Shown one piece after another: positions 63,441 through 64,000 of a stretch of 64,000 nucleotides of DNA (its first letter is position 1; every line of letters starts with the position of its first letter). Origin of the DNA: Streptomyces sp. NBC_00102 (GTDB taxonomy: Bacteria > Actinomycetota > Actinomycetes > Streptomycetales > Streptomycetaceae); NCBI RefSeq assembly GCF_026343115.1, contig NZ_JAPEMC010000006.1, positions 89,648-153,647 on the forward strand. The letters are read 5' to 3'. The notes under the pieces were generated by a model. That model was not told the DNA's origin and ran no database searches. It saw nothing but the letters and a program-made list of their open reading frames with translations. The position numbers and the translations under genes are program-made.

Positions 63441-64000
63441 TCAGGTCGCCGCCCTGCTCGCCAGGTACTCGTCCAGCCCCTCACCGGTGAGCGGGTAGTA
63501 GTCGGAGAGGAGGCCGCCCTCGTCGAGGCGGCGGCGTGCGAACGCCTCGCGGTCCTGGTGCAGCAGCGAGTCCTCGGCCAGCGGGACCGCCCGGTCCTGC
63601 GGTACGACCACGGCGCCGTCCTCGTCGGCCACGATCAGGTCCCCGGGGGTGACCAGGGTGCCGCCGACGCCCACCGGCACGTTGAACGCGGAGGGGAAGA
63701 GCTCGGTCTGCGAGGCGTAGTGCGGAGTGACTCCGGTGCACCAGACCGGCACGCCGAGGGCCCTGATCCGGGCCGCGTCCCGCACCCGTCCGTCCACGAC
63801 GATCCCGGCGCCGCCGCGCAGTTTGAAGTAGCGCACCAGCATGTCGCCGAGGCAGCCGGTGAAGTGGCTCCCCTGCGCCGCGATCACCAGCACGTCGCCG
63901 GGGCGGATCGACTCCAGCACGCCCCACAGCGGGGTCTTGCGCTCGATGTCCTCCTGTTCGGCACCGTTGAAGACGTCCTCGCGCTGCGGAAGGAACTGGA
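63441..64000 (-). CDS. RraA-family protein (HMG/oxaloacetate-type aldolase fold), 5' end cut by window
   Basis: About 186 C-terminal residues are visible, from QFLPQREDVFNG to the stop. RKTPLWGVLESIRPGDVLVIAAQGSHFTGCLGDMLVRYFKLRGGAGIVVDGRVRDAARIRALGVPVW carries the family's conserved GDxL...KxxGxxGxVxDGxxRD metal/substrate site, and GDLIVADEDGAVVVPQ is the other signature. Members are 4-hydroxy-4-methyl-2-oxoglutarate-type aldolases or oxaloacetate decarboxylases; near sugar-catabolic genes it may cleave a keto-deoxy acid. The start lies beyond the right edge; an internal ATG-like codon is not the true start. Confidence 0.88.
   Translation of the reverse strand, partial: QFLPQREDVFNGAEQEDIERKTPLWGVLESIRPGDVLVIAAQGSHFTGCLGDMLVRYFKLRGGAGIVVDGRVRDAARIRALGVPVWCTGVTPHYASQTELFPSAFNVPVGVGGTLVTPGDLIVADEDGAVVVPQDRAVPLAEDSLLHQDREAFARRRLDEGGLLSDYYPLTGEGLDEYLASRAAT

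Overview
The window is high-GC DNA with almost continuous open frames, GTG/TTG starts, GGAGG-type ribosome sites, twin-arginine/lipoprotein solute-binding proteins and a streptogrisin-type protease. It reads as a Streptomyces (or close actinomycete) chromosome, in a region rich in secreted and sugar-catabolic genes. I see no transposase, integrase, CRISPR array or rRNA operon. Both ends cut genes: a GlgA/GlgM-type glycosyltransferase on the left and an RraA-family protein on the right.

Layout. 1-9 kb: glycosyltransferase, DMT-family membrane protein, a secreted Rpf-like/LysM/M23 cell-wall enzyme, an FAD monooxygenase, an MDR oxidoreductase with a divergent LysR regulator, an orphan protein and a GNAT. 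8.7-14.8 kb: a ROK regulator divergent from a beta-glucoside operon (binding protein, two permeases, GH1 beta-glucosidase). 14.9-22.4 kb: streptogrisin-like protease, SDR, kinase-like protein, DinB protein, carboxylesterase, GNAT and DUF5709 protein. 22.5-26 kb: 6-phosphogluconate dehydrogenase, then a two-gene encapsulin nanocompartment operon whose DyP peroxidase carries a C-terminal cargo-loading tail. 26-33 kb: XRE-TPR and PucR regulators, a LysA-like PLP decarboxylase, PanD and a LacI regulator. 33.3-37.6 kb: a xylan locus with a GH43 C-terminal remnant, GH10 xylanase and divergent GH62 arabinofuranosidase around a 600-bp operator-rich region. 37.9-41 kb: a TetR/MFS efflux pair. 41.1-43.5 kb: a tRNA-Arg(CCG)-like cloverleaf directly upstream of a large protein I do not recognise. 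43.6-53.4 kb: an eight-gene minus-strand operon for mannoside use (LacI, binding protein, two permeases, GH130 phosphorylase, Gfo/Idh/MocA dehydrogenase, GH13 enzyme, phosphomannomutase). 53.9-64 kb: a CE7-type esterase, then an IclR-governed locus with an FAD oxidoreductase, an ABC importer, a secreted BNR-4 (PL42-like) protein and an RraA-family protein.

How it works together. Three sugar ABC importers (beta-glucoside, mannoside and IclR loci) have a binding protein and two permeases but no ATPase. In Streptomyces a shared ATPase, MsiK, encoded elsewhere, usually energises such systems. Each locus pairs extracellular or cytoplasmic hydrolysis with import and a local repressor, and several repressors have recognisable palindromic operators placed in the matching promoters. 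The mannoside operon encodes a phosphorolytic route: GH130 would release mannose 1-phosphate and the phosphomannomutase would convert it to mannose 6-phosphate.

The points most worth a second look are the tRNA-like RNA/orphan protein pair at 41.1-43.5 kb, the DyP-encapsulin operon, the recurring short tandem repeats lying just 3' of stop codons, and the operators in the xylan, mannoside and IclR loci.
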